From: Promerops cafer
Taxonomy: Eukaryota; Chordata; Aves; Passeriformes; Nectariniidae
Direction: 5' to 3'
DNA: 64,000 nucleotides
NCBI GenBank assembly: GCA_013398275.1
Contig: VZSE01002451.1
Span: 248,001 to 312,000 of the forward strand
Each line of letters opens with the position of its first letter. Positions within the stretch are counted from its first letter, which is position 1. A program made the translations under genes and the position numbers. The notes under the pieces are model-generated. The model saw only the letters and a program-made list of their open reading frames with translations. It had not been told where the DNA came from and did not search any database. Shown piece by piece: positions 1-14,466 of the stretch.

Positions 1-3000
1 ATGTCCACTTGTAAAAGTATCTATGGAACTGGCAAATGTAAAAGCAACAGGTATAAAAGTGCATTTTGACAAAGCAGTTTGAGTACTTATGCTGGCAATC
101 TCTGCCTAATAGCTTCTGACAGGATGCAGTACAAGAGAAAGGAGATCTCGTATGAATAATGATTCCAGTAAAAGCCAGCCAAATCAGCCTGACAGATATT
201 GAGTATTTACACATTCAGCAGACCAAAAGCTACTTACACCAGTTGCCATGCTTCCGCTCATTTAGCCCACAATTCAAGTAAGTTACAGCCCTTTATATAT
301 ATATTTAAAAATAAACTAACATCACAGTGGCACAGTAAGGAAGCTAAGAGAGTAGAAAGAGAAGGTCACTCAGACTCAAGGGCAGGGAAAGAACAAGTGG
401 GCTCTAGGGGTAAATATACCCTCAAATTTCCTGCATATCCATCCAAATCAGAGAGATGCTGAAATGCATGGGGATCTTTGCTCTGCAAGGAGAACCATCC
501 ACACATTGTCTGTAGCTTATCTCCACAAAACTATGACAAGTCAACAAACCTCAAATAATTCAAGAACTCAAAGAAAAGGAATAAAAGCCGATTTGTGGTA
601 AGTTGGCAGGAGGAAAAATAAGAAGCAAACTGTTCGGATTAAAAGCGTGAGATGTCTTTTTCTTTTGCCAAGTGAACCGAGTCCATACTTAGAGGACAAA
701 TTTTTATGCGTAAGCCCTCCAGAGCTCAAGTCTGCCTCCTTTTTATCCACTCTTGGATTTAAAATGGCATCACTTTCCGATTTAGGGACAACGGGATCAG
801 GCCAGTTCAGTTTCAGTTGAACATAAACCAGCTCTGATAACTTCAAGGAAACTGAACATTACAACAATCAGATATCCAGAAAGAAGGAATTTAGTGTTGC
901 TTTTTCTTGTTCAGGTCCTGCAGACTGTCTCAGCTGCATGCAAAATCTGTTCTGCCAGAGTGATGATGATCTTGGGAACCCTGTAGTAGCCACCTGCACC
1001 ACAAAAGCCCAGGGATACGCGGCCCATCCGGTGATTTCTGCCTCAAGAACAACGCACCCTAAGAGACTTTGCCATCTGCGGGGAGGCAAGAGCAACCCAG
1101 AAAACTGGGGGGCGGGGGGCAGAAATTTTCCTCCCAACAGGTACTTTACTCTTGGCTATGTCCAACACAGCTCCCTTAATGCAGCCTCCTTTCCCTCACC
1201 TCAGCACATCAAGCACTAAAATGAATGGGAGATTTTGTTCCTCTCCAACAATTCTGGAACTGGCAGTACAATCCAGATGCCAAGCAGCAACAAGCCCAAC
1301 TAAAATGCTGCGTTAAAAACCTTACTCTCCCAGAGATAACAAAGGTGGATTTTGCACTTTTCACCACTCACGCTCACAGAGCCTCACCAACAATGGCAAA
1401 CACCACGACCTGCATGGAGGCAGGAGAGAAACCCAGTCCATGCACACACGGTGCAGAGGGGCTGCAGCCACACTCGAGCAAGTGCCACCCCGGGGCTGGT
1501 ACAGCCACAAGCTGCAATGCCACGTCCTGCACCACCACCAGATCAGACCTCAAACAGAGCACAGCCACATCATCCCAACACTGCACCTGAATTAACAAAC
1601 TCTGTCTCTCAGCACAAAAAATTAAGCTGGCCCTAAGAGTTTGCCCAAACAACTGCCCTGTTTCTGGTTTCAAAACTGGCTTGTCCTTCTCTACACCATA
1701 CTCTGCTATGCTCTCACTGTAGAAATATCATGACCAGTACACAGCTTTGCCCCAAAATGATAAAAATAGTACAGTCTAGAACAAAGTTCAAGCACCCTTG
1801 TTCTGTTCATCCAAAATATTTATATACTCGGCCATGTTGGCTGCTGGCACAATCCTTCACCATTTTTGCCTGTTTCACATACAATGGCTCATCACATCAG
1901 CTTTACACCCATGCATGCTCTTGAACACAAGAAAAATTGAAGGTGAACATGTTGTGCTAACTGACCTTGGCACCTGAGCTACTAGGCTACAAGTGCTTGC
2001 ACCCTTTTATCTCCAGGAGGGAATTTAACACTTGGATCTTCTGTGTCTCAAAGGAACATGGAAGAATTTTCAAAAATATTCAATACTGGCCTCGTCCTGA
2101 AGTCAACTCTCTGTAATTTAAGCAGGAGCAGCTGGGCAAAGCAAGATTTATGAAATCTTATGTTAAACCTTTTCTGGGATTTTCCAGAAAATACTGGGTA
2201 ATAAAACAGAAATTTCCTCTTTTATCTGTTCTCACTTTAACTCTGTCTTCTCTGTCCAGCACAGATGGGGGTTGGGAGGTAGGCAGGACTTACATAAGGA
2301 GCAGTAAGTGCTGATTTAGAATGAAATGAGTCCTTCTGTACAAACTGCTGCTTTCCTTGAGCCCCGTTCCTGTCCTATTTAGTTTCTCTCTTCAGTCACT
2401 ACAGAGATGTTCCATCAAAGAGCACAACTCACAGTCATTGTGACTGATCACTCCCTCTCCATGAAGGATTCAGGTTAAATCAAAGCCAGCTGCTTTAGAG
2501 AGGGGCAGGCAGCTAAGAAGTTAAAAAAAATAACAATAAAAAATGCAATCTAGAACCTACATAGATAGGAAATCTACTCTTGTGGCTCAAATAAATAACT
2601 CTAAGGTATTTAAGCCTCATGCACAGAAAACAATTTTGTAACTTTTTAAGTCATCCTCTTGCATTGTTGTTCTGCCCTAATAACTCTGAAATGTGCTACT
2701 CATCTCTCCCAGTTAAATATCCTGTTTCACAAGCCCACTCCTAGATATCTGAAACTGCACAGCATTTCTATCTAGCTTTAGGCATCTAGCATTCCAAAGA
2801 ATTAATACTTAAACTTATTATAAAGGAATGGGGATTGCGTTAAGCATGTAGTATTTAGCAAAACATTCATACCAATAAACTGCTGTGTTGCTTGTCTGAA
2901 GCACATTTATCATCCTTTAAACTCAAAAGAAAGATTATGCTCCAAAACTGACACATGTATCTATTTTCCTTTTAATACAACCAAGACTTAGATAGGATTA

Positions 3001-6000
3001 GAGAGTGGAAGCTATCAAATTTCTATTTTAACAATACACTTAAAATTATATTATCTTTCTTTGCCTCGGGGATTGTTGACTTCAGTATTTAAGTGACTTA
3101 ACCGTGGCAAATTGTGAAAAAGCAGTGAATCACAGCACTTATTTTAAATAATCCTAGACCCTCTACCCCTTCTAGAGAAGAGCCTCATGTTAACATTTTT
3201 ATACATTTTACTGCTCTTATATCTCTTGATTATAGATAAATGAGTAAAGAAACTCTAACCTGTTGCAAGACATCACTAATTGGTATTTTTCCTCTTATAT
3301 TAGCCTTTGATTTACACCTCACATACGTTCTCCCAAGCCAGCACATGTAATTTATTTACAGCACTGGAAGGCAGGCGAAATACATCATCTACTGTTATAC
3401 AACCTTCTACAAGGTATTAAAATACCAGGCCCCTGGAGACACACTTCATATAGTTCAGCAAGTTCCAAAATAAACCAAACCACCAACCCCCTAAGCACTT
3501 AAAACAACAATGGACATCTGTATTAAAAAGTTAGTTTTTTACTGTATTTGATGATGTCGCCTTAGTGTCATTTTTCCCTCTGGCTAATATGCAAACAACA
3601 TGTAAGAATGAATTTGCTTTCTCCTCATTGTAAAACAACTAACAACTCTATAGCTCTCACAAAGCCCTCTTATCATACATGTAAATGCCAGAATTAAGTG
3701 TAGTTTATGATGTTTTGTATTCATTTAACCCTTAGAATAAATTTGGTGCCGTAAATTCAATCACAGTGCTCCTTATCAATCCATTCGGTAAGATAATCAC
3801 ATAAACATTCAAACATAATGATGGAGAACTCAAACAGAATTATTAGAGTTAAATGAAAACAGTTGCTTTAAATAAGATCTTAAGCACTTTGAGTTGACTG
3901 AGATCAACCTCGTAATGCTCAAAGTCTTAAAATAACCTAAAATACAGAATTTGGATCAATTTTCTATTGCAGCTCTGGCAATGTTTCATCTGTTTCACAA
4001 GCAGTCCTCTGTCTATAAATAATCATTAACAATCATTTCATACAGTCAAGCTAATGACTGTAATAAAAAAAAAAAAAGAAGTCCTTGTTCCAGGTAACCA
4101 GTGAAGCACAGATTCTCAGAACAGAAAGTTCAGGTTCCAACCAAGATTTCACATACAAGGTGCCAGAAATATAATAGGAGGGGAAGGAAAAAGGGGAACT
4201 CTTTGCCTCTATTCTTCAAAGCCTGTGCAGAAAGGTAGTGCCGCGCTAGTCTGCACCGATGGTTATCTGAATGGAGGGACCGGCCCTTGCTTTTCTTTAC
4301 ACGCCCCATTTGCAGGCAATAAAACGGCCGGAGTGGTTTTAACTGGTCGTTCCAAGTCACTGTAACGCTCCCTGCTCCCGGCAGAAGATAGCAGCTGTGC
4401 CATATTCCCAAACACATACTTTTGCTATTGTTTGCACATTTGTGGGGCAAGATTACGCTGTACCACAGTCAGTGAGCACTGCCCTTGCTTTGGAACCCTG
4501 TATTTCGAGTTACAGCAATGTGCTGGGAAACAACGTTGGGTGGCTGAAGAAAAAAAAGAGCAAACAAACCCCAGTCTATTAAAAGCCATTTCAGGCACTG
4601 TGAAATGATTTCTAGATTGCACGCCTGGTTCAAGCTTGTTGACATACAATGATAGAAATCTGGAGTGCAAAATGGAGTGGTTTACATCTATTTTCCCTCT
4701 CCAGTTACCCTGCCATCAACATCTTCAACAGTTCTAAAATCACCAAACAGCAGAATTCCTAAAATAATGGTAATTATGGTACTGAGCATGGAAATTATAT
4801 TCACAGTACTACAGATTTCTCTCATAGTCCATACGTTATTCCACTTCCTAGCTTACAGATGGATTTAATAGAAACTTGTTATTTGCTCTACAAGCTTTTC
4901 CCCGTACACAGGAAAAAGAACTTCTATAATATCAGGACTGAAATACTGACCCAGCTAAAGTTAGTGGCAAGACTCCTACTGATATTAATAATTAAGGGTT
5001 AAATTTTGTCCGTATTCAACAAAAAAACCAAACCACTTCACTGCAATGAAGCAGTACAGTCTCCTAGAACACATTCACTTTAAATTTAGCAGTTTCACTA
5101 AAAAGAGTCTTGAAGCCCTCCCAGAATATAATCACAAATATACTAAAGATCCTCAGCATATACTTAACAATTTATGTGTATATGGGATTGAATTCTTAAG
5201 ATACAAATGATGTATTCAGTTATATCTAAATTATAATTTAGAATGCTCTATGTCCTAAAATTTGTAGTTGATGAGGCTGCTTACAGGAACAATAATGTAC
5301 ATACTTAACCACTTGCAAGATGTAGACTTTAATGTTTTTCTTACTATAAAAGAAAAAAATGCTATTTTTTTTCTCACTCCACTTAGCCCAGTATATAATA
5401 ACCTCCACTACTGTAACATTTTAAAGACGGAACAAGTGATTTCTTATTTTTAATTTCTATTCCTTCAAACAAAACTCAAAGTAAAATTTTTTCTTCCAAT
5501 CATTAGACTTATTTCCTTGTTGAGAGTAATCTGACATTATCTGTTATTGCATATAATTCTACACATAATTAAAACAGATACTACATTTATTCTTTTCAGC
5601 TTTTCCAGTAGCTGTAGTTTTTTTCATGAAGCAGAAAAGAGTTTTTTTGCTTTTACTTTACAAGTACTGAATGCCTTTATATGACTGGTTGATCATTAGA
5701 TTTCCTGGTTTGTATTTGCTAAATATTCTCCACTAACGATTCTTAAATTACAATGAATTTAATGATTAGATACAATTAAACCTCTCAAATTAAATCCATG
5801 AAAGTCCCATCTTCAAGTCGGTGACTGATTTTGCAACACAAACCATTAGAAGAACTTCAGCAGCAAATAACTGAAAGTTATTTGCCTATTCAAGACAAGT
5901 AAGCATTATAGGCAGTTTAAGTGAGGACAATCACAATTTACTCCAAATGAATTTATGAACACATTCTCCAATTTGCAGTTTCTTCTCCTTTCTCCCCTTA

Positions 6001-9000
6001 CAAAACAAAATTAGGCAAAAAAAAGACCATGAAATAAAAATATAGTTCTGCAACTGCACATTCTGTTCAGACCAACCTTTCAATTCCTTTTTGTAGCAGA
6101 GTTCAAATGCAGCAAGGGAACTAGAGTGAAAATAAGAAATAATTATTACTACAGCTCTACATAAAACTGAGAGTTTAGAGATCACCATACCAGTGAACCT
6201 GTCCCTGTCTCCTTCTCAGCTCATATCATATTCATCAGCTCCAGGCAGTCGCACTTGCTCCAGTGGGATAATTCAGGTGAACTCAAATAAGGTGTAAGAA
6301 AGAAAATGGCAAGATCAGGCCCAAGACCAGTCAATTCACCTAATAAATCATAAAAGCAAAGTATATGCTTTTGCTTAAGATCTCAACAGTATAAGCTGTT
6401 ATTTTCACAAGGACAGTCCTGATAACCAAGGAAATAGTCACAGGGGGATTAAATGGCAAGATTTACCCCTCCTTCTCAACAGTAGAAGGAAATTAATACA
6501 TTTCAATACATTGGTTCTATGTTTGCTGAAAGCAGCTACAGTTGACAACAAACACAAAAAAAAATCCAAGCCGTTTTCTTCTTGTCTGAATAAAACATAC
6601 TCTCAACAAGGAAACCTCCAACTACTGCAACTCGACCAGCTTATTGTTTTGCCCACTGTAAGTTAATATCTGAAGTGGTTGCTGCAAAGGTCCGGGCCAT
6701 TTGGATGATTTCCCAGTGGCACAGCTAACAGGATAAATCTCGTCATTTCTACTGAGTCATGAATTAGGTACACTGAACAAAACTGGAAAAGAATGAAAAG
6801 GAGAAGTGTTTCCTGGTAACAACCATAATCAATGCCATTTAGAAACTGAGATATTTGGCATCTTTATGGATTACTCTTTTATCACCACTAAAGCCTTCCC
6901 AAAAGCTTCTTCCCTGTAGACAATAAGTATTTTGCCATGTTACTTTCAAAACTGTAATACCGTAGCATGAAATTCAACAACATGGAACCAAACCCACAGA
7001 ATCCCAGGAAAACACTGTAAAATGAATTTCATACCTTATGGTACAGCTATTCTATGCCAAATGCCTCTAAAAAGCAGTGTCTGTATGCAAATACTCTGCC
7101 TTGTGACACACAGGGAAATCAGTGACCAAGAAAAGTGTGGTGACTATCACAGCCAGCCACATCAGAAGGGGTTGGCTGGGTGAAAACTGGGCATTTATTT
7201 TAAACAGCTCCCGAACAGAACAGAAAATTAAGCACAATTCCAAAATACTGGTATTTTCAGCAAACAACCAACAGCTCCATCCTGAAAAGTCTAGACCCAA
7301 ATGATGCGATTCCCAGAAATAATCCTCACCACAACCCCTCAAGTTTTTGTTTGGCTCTTCAGAAAGTCCAAAAGACTTGTTCAGGCACGGAAGCATTTTG
7401 CAGGATCATAACTTAAACACTGTGAAGCAGCAGAGTAACACCACAGAGACACTGCAACAGCAGGATACTTCTTCTCCATTGTGATTACTTCAAAGCTGCC
7501 CTTTTTATTAGTAGAGCAGTGTATCATTTTGATTCATTCTTTTTGGAAAAAAAAAAATTTAAAAGTAAGACTTGTTTAGGAAAAAAAGACCTTACAGGCA
7601 ACTATAAAAATCAGTTTTGCTCTTATTAGAGAGAGTCTTTTACACTCCCTACTTGCAGCTTTCAACTGTGGATAAAACAAAACCAGGAGGCACATTCTGT
7701 AATGTAACCCAGACTGCAGAGGGAATTACTGGGTACATGGCACTCTGGGGCTGGAGAACAGGAGACGCACGGCACGATGGTCTGAAATCAAGCTGTCATC
7801 AGTTCCCTTCCCAAAACCTTTCACTGGGTAAATCTGAGTATTTCCCTCACTTCCACTTCTTAGCTTTATCTTGGTGTATCACATCCACATGCAGCTATCC
7901 CAGTCCTTTATCTTCCTGGGAGAACCAGGGTTGGTGGGAGGTGGTTTGCACTGCTCCTTGAAAGAGCAGCAGTGCTCCTGTCTGCAGCACAGCCCACTTT
8001 AGATACACTCTGATTTGTGAGCTGGAGCACAGTGAGCACTCCAAAATGCCCCAGTGGACATTAAAACACTTGCTGACACTGTCCAGGTCAGAAGGAGCAG
8101 CACATCCCACACGTTTTAAATCAGACTCAGAATTTTACTTTCCCTAACTCCTCCTGAAAATGTCTTGTTGGGGGGAAAAAAAAAAGGCAAAACCAAACCA
8201 AACAAAAAACCCCAACAAACAAACAACAGGAAGTCACCAAAAAAACTCAGTGTTGCCATCTTTGGAAAAATCCAACATTATCCATCAAATCTTCCTGCTC
8301 AGTTAAATGAACCCTATCCTGCCCATGGACACCTCCTACTTACTCCCATGACTCAAGTCACCCATACTCTGAAACAACCACAAGGTAACACCCTGGACAG
8401 AAAACATACTCAACAAAAACTGCAATAAAATTTAAAATACTTTTTTTTTCCCCCAGTGGTGAAAATGGGAAATTGATCAGTCAGGAAAGATGAATTAGGA
8501 ACCTTCTCCCATGCCCACCTACATCTACTGTAGAAGTCCCAAGTGAATGCAAAATGAAATTCTTCCTCTGTCCCTCCCTACAGCCCTGCCCTCTCCAAGA
8601 GTAAGAGGGATGTGCATGAAAAGAGGGCTAAACAGCTCAAAGGAAAAAATACTTTGAAAGTGTTTCAACAGTCTGCCTGGACAGGGCAATGCATGGGCAG
8701 GATTTTAAGGTAGTATGAACCCTGTCAAATGGCACCAACCTCACCTGTGGGACCACAAGGGACTAGAACACCCCTTGAGTCCCTTCCACAGGCAGGAGCT
8801 GCAGCAGCACAGCAGTACAAGAGGTTGCAGCTCTCCCTTTATACTATGTGAATCCTCCTCCCCCCTCCAAACAGGAGTCTGTGTAACAGACCTTCATTTC
8901 ATTCCTGCCAAACATTAACAACCTTTTTTTTTTTAATCAGGAGAGAAGAATTGCAGCATTAACAAACAGAAAAATAAAAAAGGTAATTTATAACCTGCTG

Positions 9001-10134
9001 CTCCACTCTGTCTGTATTCAGTGGTGATGAACAAACACATCCTAGAGTCTGTAGGACAGACCTAGCACAGATCGAGGTGTTCATTAACATAACTTCATGG
9101 CAATGAAAAGTGCCATCACCCTAGGTAACAAGCTCACAAAAGAAAATGTCACTAGTCCAAGGGCATGCAGCCTACTTTTAATTTTCAGAAGAATAGACAG
9201 AACTGGAAAAAATCCCAGAGACAACAGTCTTACACCGACAAGATAACGTACATATCTAAAATAGAGAATGGGAATGGACTGATAAGAAAAAAGACAATTA
9301 TCTTTTAACATTACAAAATCCATTGTCTTAATGTTAATAACCTTAGATGTACATACGTCTCCACAAGCGGGTTTGTAGCATAAAGAAATGCTCCAATTCC
9401 CTCTGAGCCCATCCAGTGATACCTTAGAGAGATTATTTTAAAACTGAATTTTGATTAACAAATTCCAGCTGAGTTAACAAGTTCTAGCTGAAAAGTGTAA
9501 TTAACAGATTTTTAGTAGGCAACTCCTAACCCTACTTCAGTGCCACTTCTTTAACGATGGAGAGCTAAAAATCAGGCATTTGTTAAGTAGCAGAATTTGA
9601 CCTTTCGGGCACCAGGAGTTCCCAAGTCTGAGGATTCACCACCTGAATCCAGCATTTGTAACACCTCCTTGAAATACAAACTATAAAATCCAAGCAACCG
9701 TGGTGAAACTGCTGAATAAGAACCAGGATTTATTGTCAGCCAGGCACGCTTACAAACACCCCACACGAACTCTCTGGCGCAGGACAGACCAGCCCAGTCT
9801 TCAGCACCAAGCCCAAAACAACCACCTTTGAGACGCGACGGCAGGAGCAGCACCCGCTCAGGACAACTAAAGAAGATGCTGGTCTCAAGATTTTTTAAAT
9901 ACTATTGAGAGACACTCAGCTTCACACTGGCGAAGCACAGTCTGGTTTATCCTGTCCCTCCAAGGTGCTCAGGAAAGAAAGTTTTAAAGCTTGAAGTTAA
10001 ATAAACAAGTTAGAAAACACGCTGAAGACCAAAAAAGGAGGAGAGAGGGGGAAAAAATCTTGTTACGTTTTTATTTGTGTGGTGAATAGGTTTTTAGTGA
10101 TGGTAGTGTTTAGTTCATGCATTTTCAAACTCAC
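1..10134 (-). other. GLIS1: GLIS1 intron 1 (part), no exon seen
   Basis: This stretch lies downstream (minus strand) of the GLIS1 first coding exon and is read as part of its large first intron. I looked on the minus strand for the next GLIS1 coding exon and for the zinc-finger exons, and found nothing resembling them. The open frames here are short and not protein-like. The sequence is AT-rich and largely unique, with an A-rich tract near 8165-8230. About 3500-3850 has few low-complexity runs and might be a conserved non-coding element, which I cannot test here. Confidence 0.6.
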
Positions 10135-10477
10135 CCTTCACGCTTTGATGTTTCTGCTGCTGGAAATAATCTTTCGAGCCTCTAGCGCATCGCAGCTCCT
10201 GCGCCCTGGGCAGAATCGGAATCCTCTCGAATATGCTGGGTCGTTTGGGGATGAAATCTAGCAGAGGTGCTGACATTTCAGGGGGGCTCTGCTGAGGCTC
10301 CGTGTGGTCACTGCCGTTACTGACAGATACTTTAAAGGACATCTGAGGATTCAAGTGAGCTTTACCAGCGCCGGGACGAGTCACCCGCGGCAGATCCTTC
10401 TGAGGCGCTCCCTGGCATTTGTCGGTCACCTCGACGCGGGCGCTGCCTTTCTGACCCACGGCGAGCTCACAGTGCAT
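10135..10477 (-). CDS. GLIS1: GLIS1 first coding exon (N-terminus, partial gene)
   Basis: This is the amino-terminal exon of GLIS family zinc finger 1, a nuclear Kruppel-like transcription factor related to GLI. The start is the first in-frame ATG (10477-10475). The product begins MHCELAVGQKGSARV, contains MSFKVSVSNG and ends near RCARGSKDY. I recall the human long isoform beginning MHCEVAE, with MAFRIAVSGG and RPRSPRDY at matching places. The exon ends with one extra base at 10135, followed by a GTGAGT donor (10134-10129). The five C2H2 zinc fingers that bind DNA are encoded further left, outside the window. The exon sits at the edge of a CpG island, as expected for the gene's 5' end. Orientation and position next to NDC1 fit mammalian synteny. 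The frame stays open upstream of the ATG but contains no other ATG. Confidence 0.85.
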
Positions 10478-11500
10478 GTCCGCTTGCGGCTGCTGCCAGG
10501 GCCCTCGCCGCTCTCCTGCACCGAGCGGCACACGGGCTGTCAGCGCGGGCAGCCGCCCCGGACCCGCCGCCTCAGCCCCCGCCTCAGCCCTCTGCCCTCC
10601 GTCCCGCCGCCTCCCGCCTCAGCCCCGCGCCGCCAACGGCCGATAACCGCCGCGCGTGAGGCGGCGCAGCCCGCAAACCTCAACCCCGCTGCCCTCAGCC
10701 CGCTGCCCTCAGCCCTCACGCCGCGGCCGCCGCCCGCTGTCTCACACACACCGGCCGGGCGGGGGAAGACCCGGTACGCTCGGACCCCGGCGGCGGCTCG
10801 TCCNNNNNNNNNNNNNNNNNNNNNNNNNNNNNNNNNNNNNNNNNNNNNNNNNNNNNNNNNNNNNNNNNNNNNNNNNNNNNNNNNNNNNNNNNNNNNCGGG
10901 AAGGCGAGCGCGGCCGGGAGGGGCGGGGAGGGAGCCCGGCACACGGGCGGGTTGTTTGGAGGCCGGTGCCTTTCAGCTGAGGCATCCGAACAGCGGCCGC
11001 CCCGGCAACCACGGACGCGGTGGCAAAGTGGGTTCGCCACCGCCGGGCTCGCCGCGGCCCCCGAGTCACCGGTCCCCGAGGAGGGAGGGGGGAGAGCCCG
11101 GCCGGGCGCGGTGACAACCGCGCCCCCGCGCTCCTACCTGGGAGGGGCCGCCCGGGGGGACGCGCTGCCCGCCGGCTCCCGCCNGCGGCCCGGGCCATTA
11201 CCCTGGCGCGGCGGCGGGGCCAGTCGGGGCGGGCAGGGGGAGGGCTGTGCCGCCGGGGCCGCCCCTCGGGGTTTGGCAGCGGGGTACGCCCGCGGGCCCG
11301 GTCCGGCTGCTCATCAAGGAGCACGGCAGGGGGAGGGTGGGTATCCCATGCTTGCGGGGGTCAGTGAGCCAAGGTCGGCATGAGAATAGGTGCCCCTGGG
11401 TCCGCACCTTCCTGCTGCCCGCCCGGTGGGGAGAGTCCCTGCAGTTGCCCACTTGCCTCCCGAGAGATCCATGATTTTCCCTCCCGCGGCCCCGCTGCCG
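10300..11500. promoter_or_regulatory. CpG island, presumed GLIS1 promoter and 5' UTR
   Basis: The sequence is very GC-rich with frequent CpG, in contrast to the AT-rich flanks. It overlaps the GLIS1 first coding exon and extends about 1 kb upstream of it. It contains a run of N at 10804-10896 and a single N at 11184. Long open frames cross it on both strands, including one across the N run, but they look like by-products of high GC rather than genes. Transcription start sites cannot be placed from sequence alone. Confidence 0.7.
10804..10896. other. Assembly gap (93 N) in the CpG island
   Basis: A run of 93 unresolved bases lies inside the GC-rich presumed GLIS1 promoter. Any 5' UTR exon or repeat here is hidden. 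Open frames spanning it are meaningless. Confidence 0.98.
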
Positions 11501-14466
11501 TAGGCCTGGGACCCTTTGCCCGCGGTCGTCGAGGATCCTAGTGCCTATCCCCAGGCAATCTGCTCAGGCGTGCGGCTACCCCGGCACTACGCATCCACAA
11601 GCCAACCCACCACTGAACAGCTGGCAGTGCCCTATAAACAACTTGTGTGCAAAAGCCACAGCCACTGCAGCATGTTACAGAGAAGCAGCAGGAGAGAGCA
11701 AAGCCTTGCCAAGGACAGGGGCTGGGAAGCAGGAGATGTGTTGAAGGTGGGTACAACCTCGCCAAGACATCTCTCTGGTGATGCAGTTCCAGCTGCATTC
11801 AGTGCTTCAGTCTATGGACATGCATCATTCCCTGCATGCCCTACAGGTGCAGGAGCTGGCCCGTGCCCACAGAGACAATTAAGCTAGCTCAGAGCAAGCA
11901 CCACAACACAGTGACATTTTCACTGGCTCCTCCTGGGCCAGCTTGGGTCTGGAAGCAATCTGGTTGGGTTTATTAGCTTGGGCCTTGTTCCAAGCAAATG
12001 CAGGCTGAGCCACGATGTGCAGCTTTGCACCAGAGAACTGCACTAGCCCACACTTTTCTGGCTCAGGGATGTCTGCACCCTCCTGCCCTACATGCTGCTG
12101 TCAGCACAGGTGCAGCACAGCAGGTCTGTAACACACCAGGACAGCTCAAATATGGGAGAGACTCGGAGTCAGCCCTGATTTACATGGGTGTAAATCAGAC
12201 AGACATCTGGCTGGAAATCCTGCTTGTTCACAGCAAACCTAAAGGAGAGGCTTGGGAGATTTAGCACAAGGAGGAGGGACAGCTACTGAACTGGCATCTT
12301 GCTACACCCCTCCTGAGGAGAGTCCCGCAGCGAGACAAGAGATCTTCATCTTCTTGTAGCACAGATGCTGCACAGAGTGCCTCACTCACAGTTTTATCCA
12401 ACCCTTAATAACATCGGCCACACTGCAGTGTACAGAGTACGGGAATGGTCAGGACAGCAGGGCATGACTTTTTCTTGGCAAACGCTATGAATGTTGTGGA
12501 TTTAGTGGGAGGGAAGCAACTCTCAATAAAAGATACAAGATCTTGAGATAGAACAAGTAGTTCTGGGAGAAGCAGTACTAATGACTCTCATTTGCAATGC
12601 CTCTCCTCACTCCTGCCTAGTGTGGATGACCTGAGGTCTACCAAGCAAGGAACTTGCCAGCCTTTCCCCTCAATAGAGGAGTAATAGGGTCTTTTTCTTC
12701 TGTAAGACCACGTCTTAAATTGTCAGAAGTTAATAGCTGTCTGTCAAAGGTGGTTGAAAATTGGTAAATGTCCTCTGAATATCTTAGTGGGAACAAGAAG
12801 TTACAAAAAGGGAGAAAATCCCCACCTTACCTCTATGGGAAACAAAACTGAACATCAACTAGCTGGCACAAATACTGAATCGGAATGGTAATATCCTAGG
12901 GATTTATGAAAACAAAGTAAAAATTTTCAGTGTACATTATCACACCACCTCTTAGTGCTCTGCTAACCTATGCCCCCATCCCCCAGTCCCATCCATCTAG
13001 GGGGCCCTCAGGACCAAGCTGTTCTTTTTCTTTGATTTGGAAATGCTGAAGGCACCTGGCAATACTACCACAAGCAGTAATGATTTAAGACAGAAATACA
13101 CCATGGCGACGGCCTAAACCTCAGTTGACATGAAGACTCAGTAAAATTTACTGAGGGAAATATTATTCCAGAACAAAGTGTAACCAGAGAAATCCCACTG
13201 CTTCCAGTGCAGGAAATAAATAGCATTTAGGTGGATCCTGAATGTGGGCTCATCTTGTGCAAATTATTACAGCTATATTGATACATGCTGCCCAAATATC
13301 TAGAGGGAGTTTCCTAGAAAACAGGGAGTTTTGGATATATTGTGTACCGTCCTGGAGGGGTTTTCTTTTGTGGTTAGGGATTTTCCTACAGCAAACAGGG
13401 AGAAGCTCGTTAACCCTCATCACTGCATTCTGTACCTGAGGTCGCTTGTGTCCTGCTCTGAACTGCTGCTTCTTTCTTGTTATCACCAACATCCAGAACT
13501 TTCTGCAGAATACCGGCAGGTGCCGCCACTGGCTCAGCTATTGCGCAGGGCTGGGCTGTTCCATGGGCAGGAGCCGGCACGGAGCCTTGTCCATGTGCTG
13601 GGCACCCTCTACAAGCCAGGAATGGTTTAGACTGAAGCACAGCACAGCTCCAAGCTCCAACAGCACAGAGGGTAAAGGCCTTTCACACTCAGATTAATTT
13701 CTCCGTGGCAGATCATGTCACAGAAATACAGACCTCAAGCTCAAGCTGCAGGTCCCCATATTCCTCCCACAGGAAATGAGGCCCCATGGACTCAAACCTG
13801 CGCTCACAGTGCTGTTTCCTCAGGTTCGAGTAAGGCATTTGGCAGCTGCCCTGTCTTTCATGGGACTGTGCAGCTGGGGATGCCCAGCCCTGGCCCTGAG
13901 CAAGAGAAACAGGTGGTGGATGGACATTCTCTTCCAGACCTGGATGTGTCTGATAGAGACTTGACTTCTAGAGCTGTTGCAAAGCAATGACTTGGCCTCT
14001 CTGGCAAGTCCACAGATGTGGAATGAACAAGTGCTAGGAGAAACAAATGCTCTTGAATAACTGTACTAATGCAAGAGTTAAGTAGTCCCTTTTCTCTCCC
14101 TACTGAGTCAGAAGATACTTCCTATGTTTTGGTTCTGGAACAGAAGCCAAGCAAGTGCAATCGTGGCTGCTGATTCCATGCCCTGGGTCACCATGACTTT
14201 GCTGCATGCATGTGCTGTACAGCACACACTGATTCACCCAATGTTGTCACTACATCCATGAGCTAGATGGGTGTCTCCCTTCTTGTGTCCTTGTGAAAAC
14301 CAGTCATTGGTCTCCCTCCCCCATGACAGCAAGTCTGCCCTTAGGAAAATGGGGGGAAGATTTCTCTATATTAGCCTTCTTGTTCAACATTCCTGGTTGC
14401 CAAGGGCTGTGGTCATTGGTTGTGGCATGGCCTACAGTTAGGCCACTTTGCTCTTCTTTCTGTTAA

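Noticed and set aside
568..846. 92-residue minus-strand open frame as a possible GLIS1 exon
   Set aside because: It does not resemble the GLIS1 protein as I recall it and has no clear flanking splice sites in the right phase.
10304..11383. 359-residue plus-strand open frame across the GLIS1 CpG island
   Set aside because: It crosses 93 N, is dominated by Pro/Arg/Ala/Gly as expected from GC-rich DNA, overlaps the GLIS1 exon on the other strand and matches no family.
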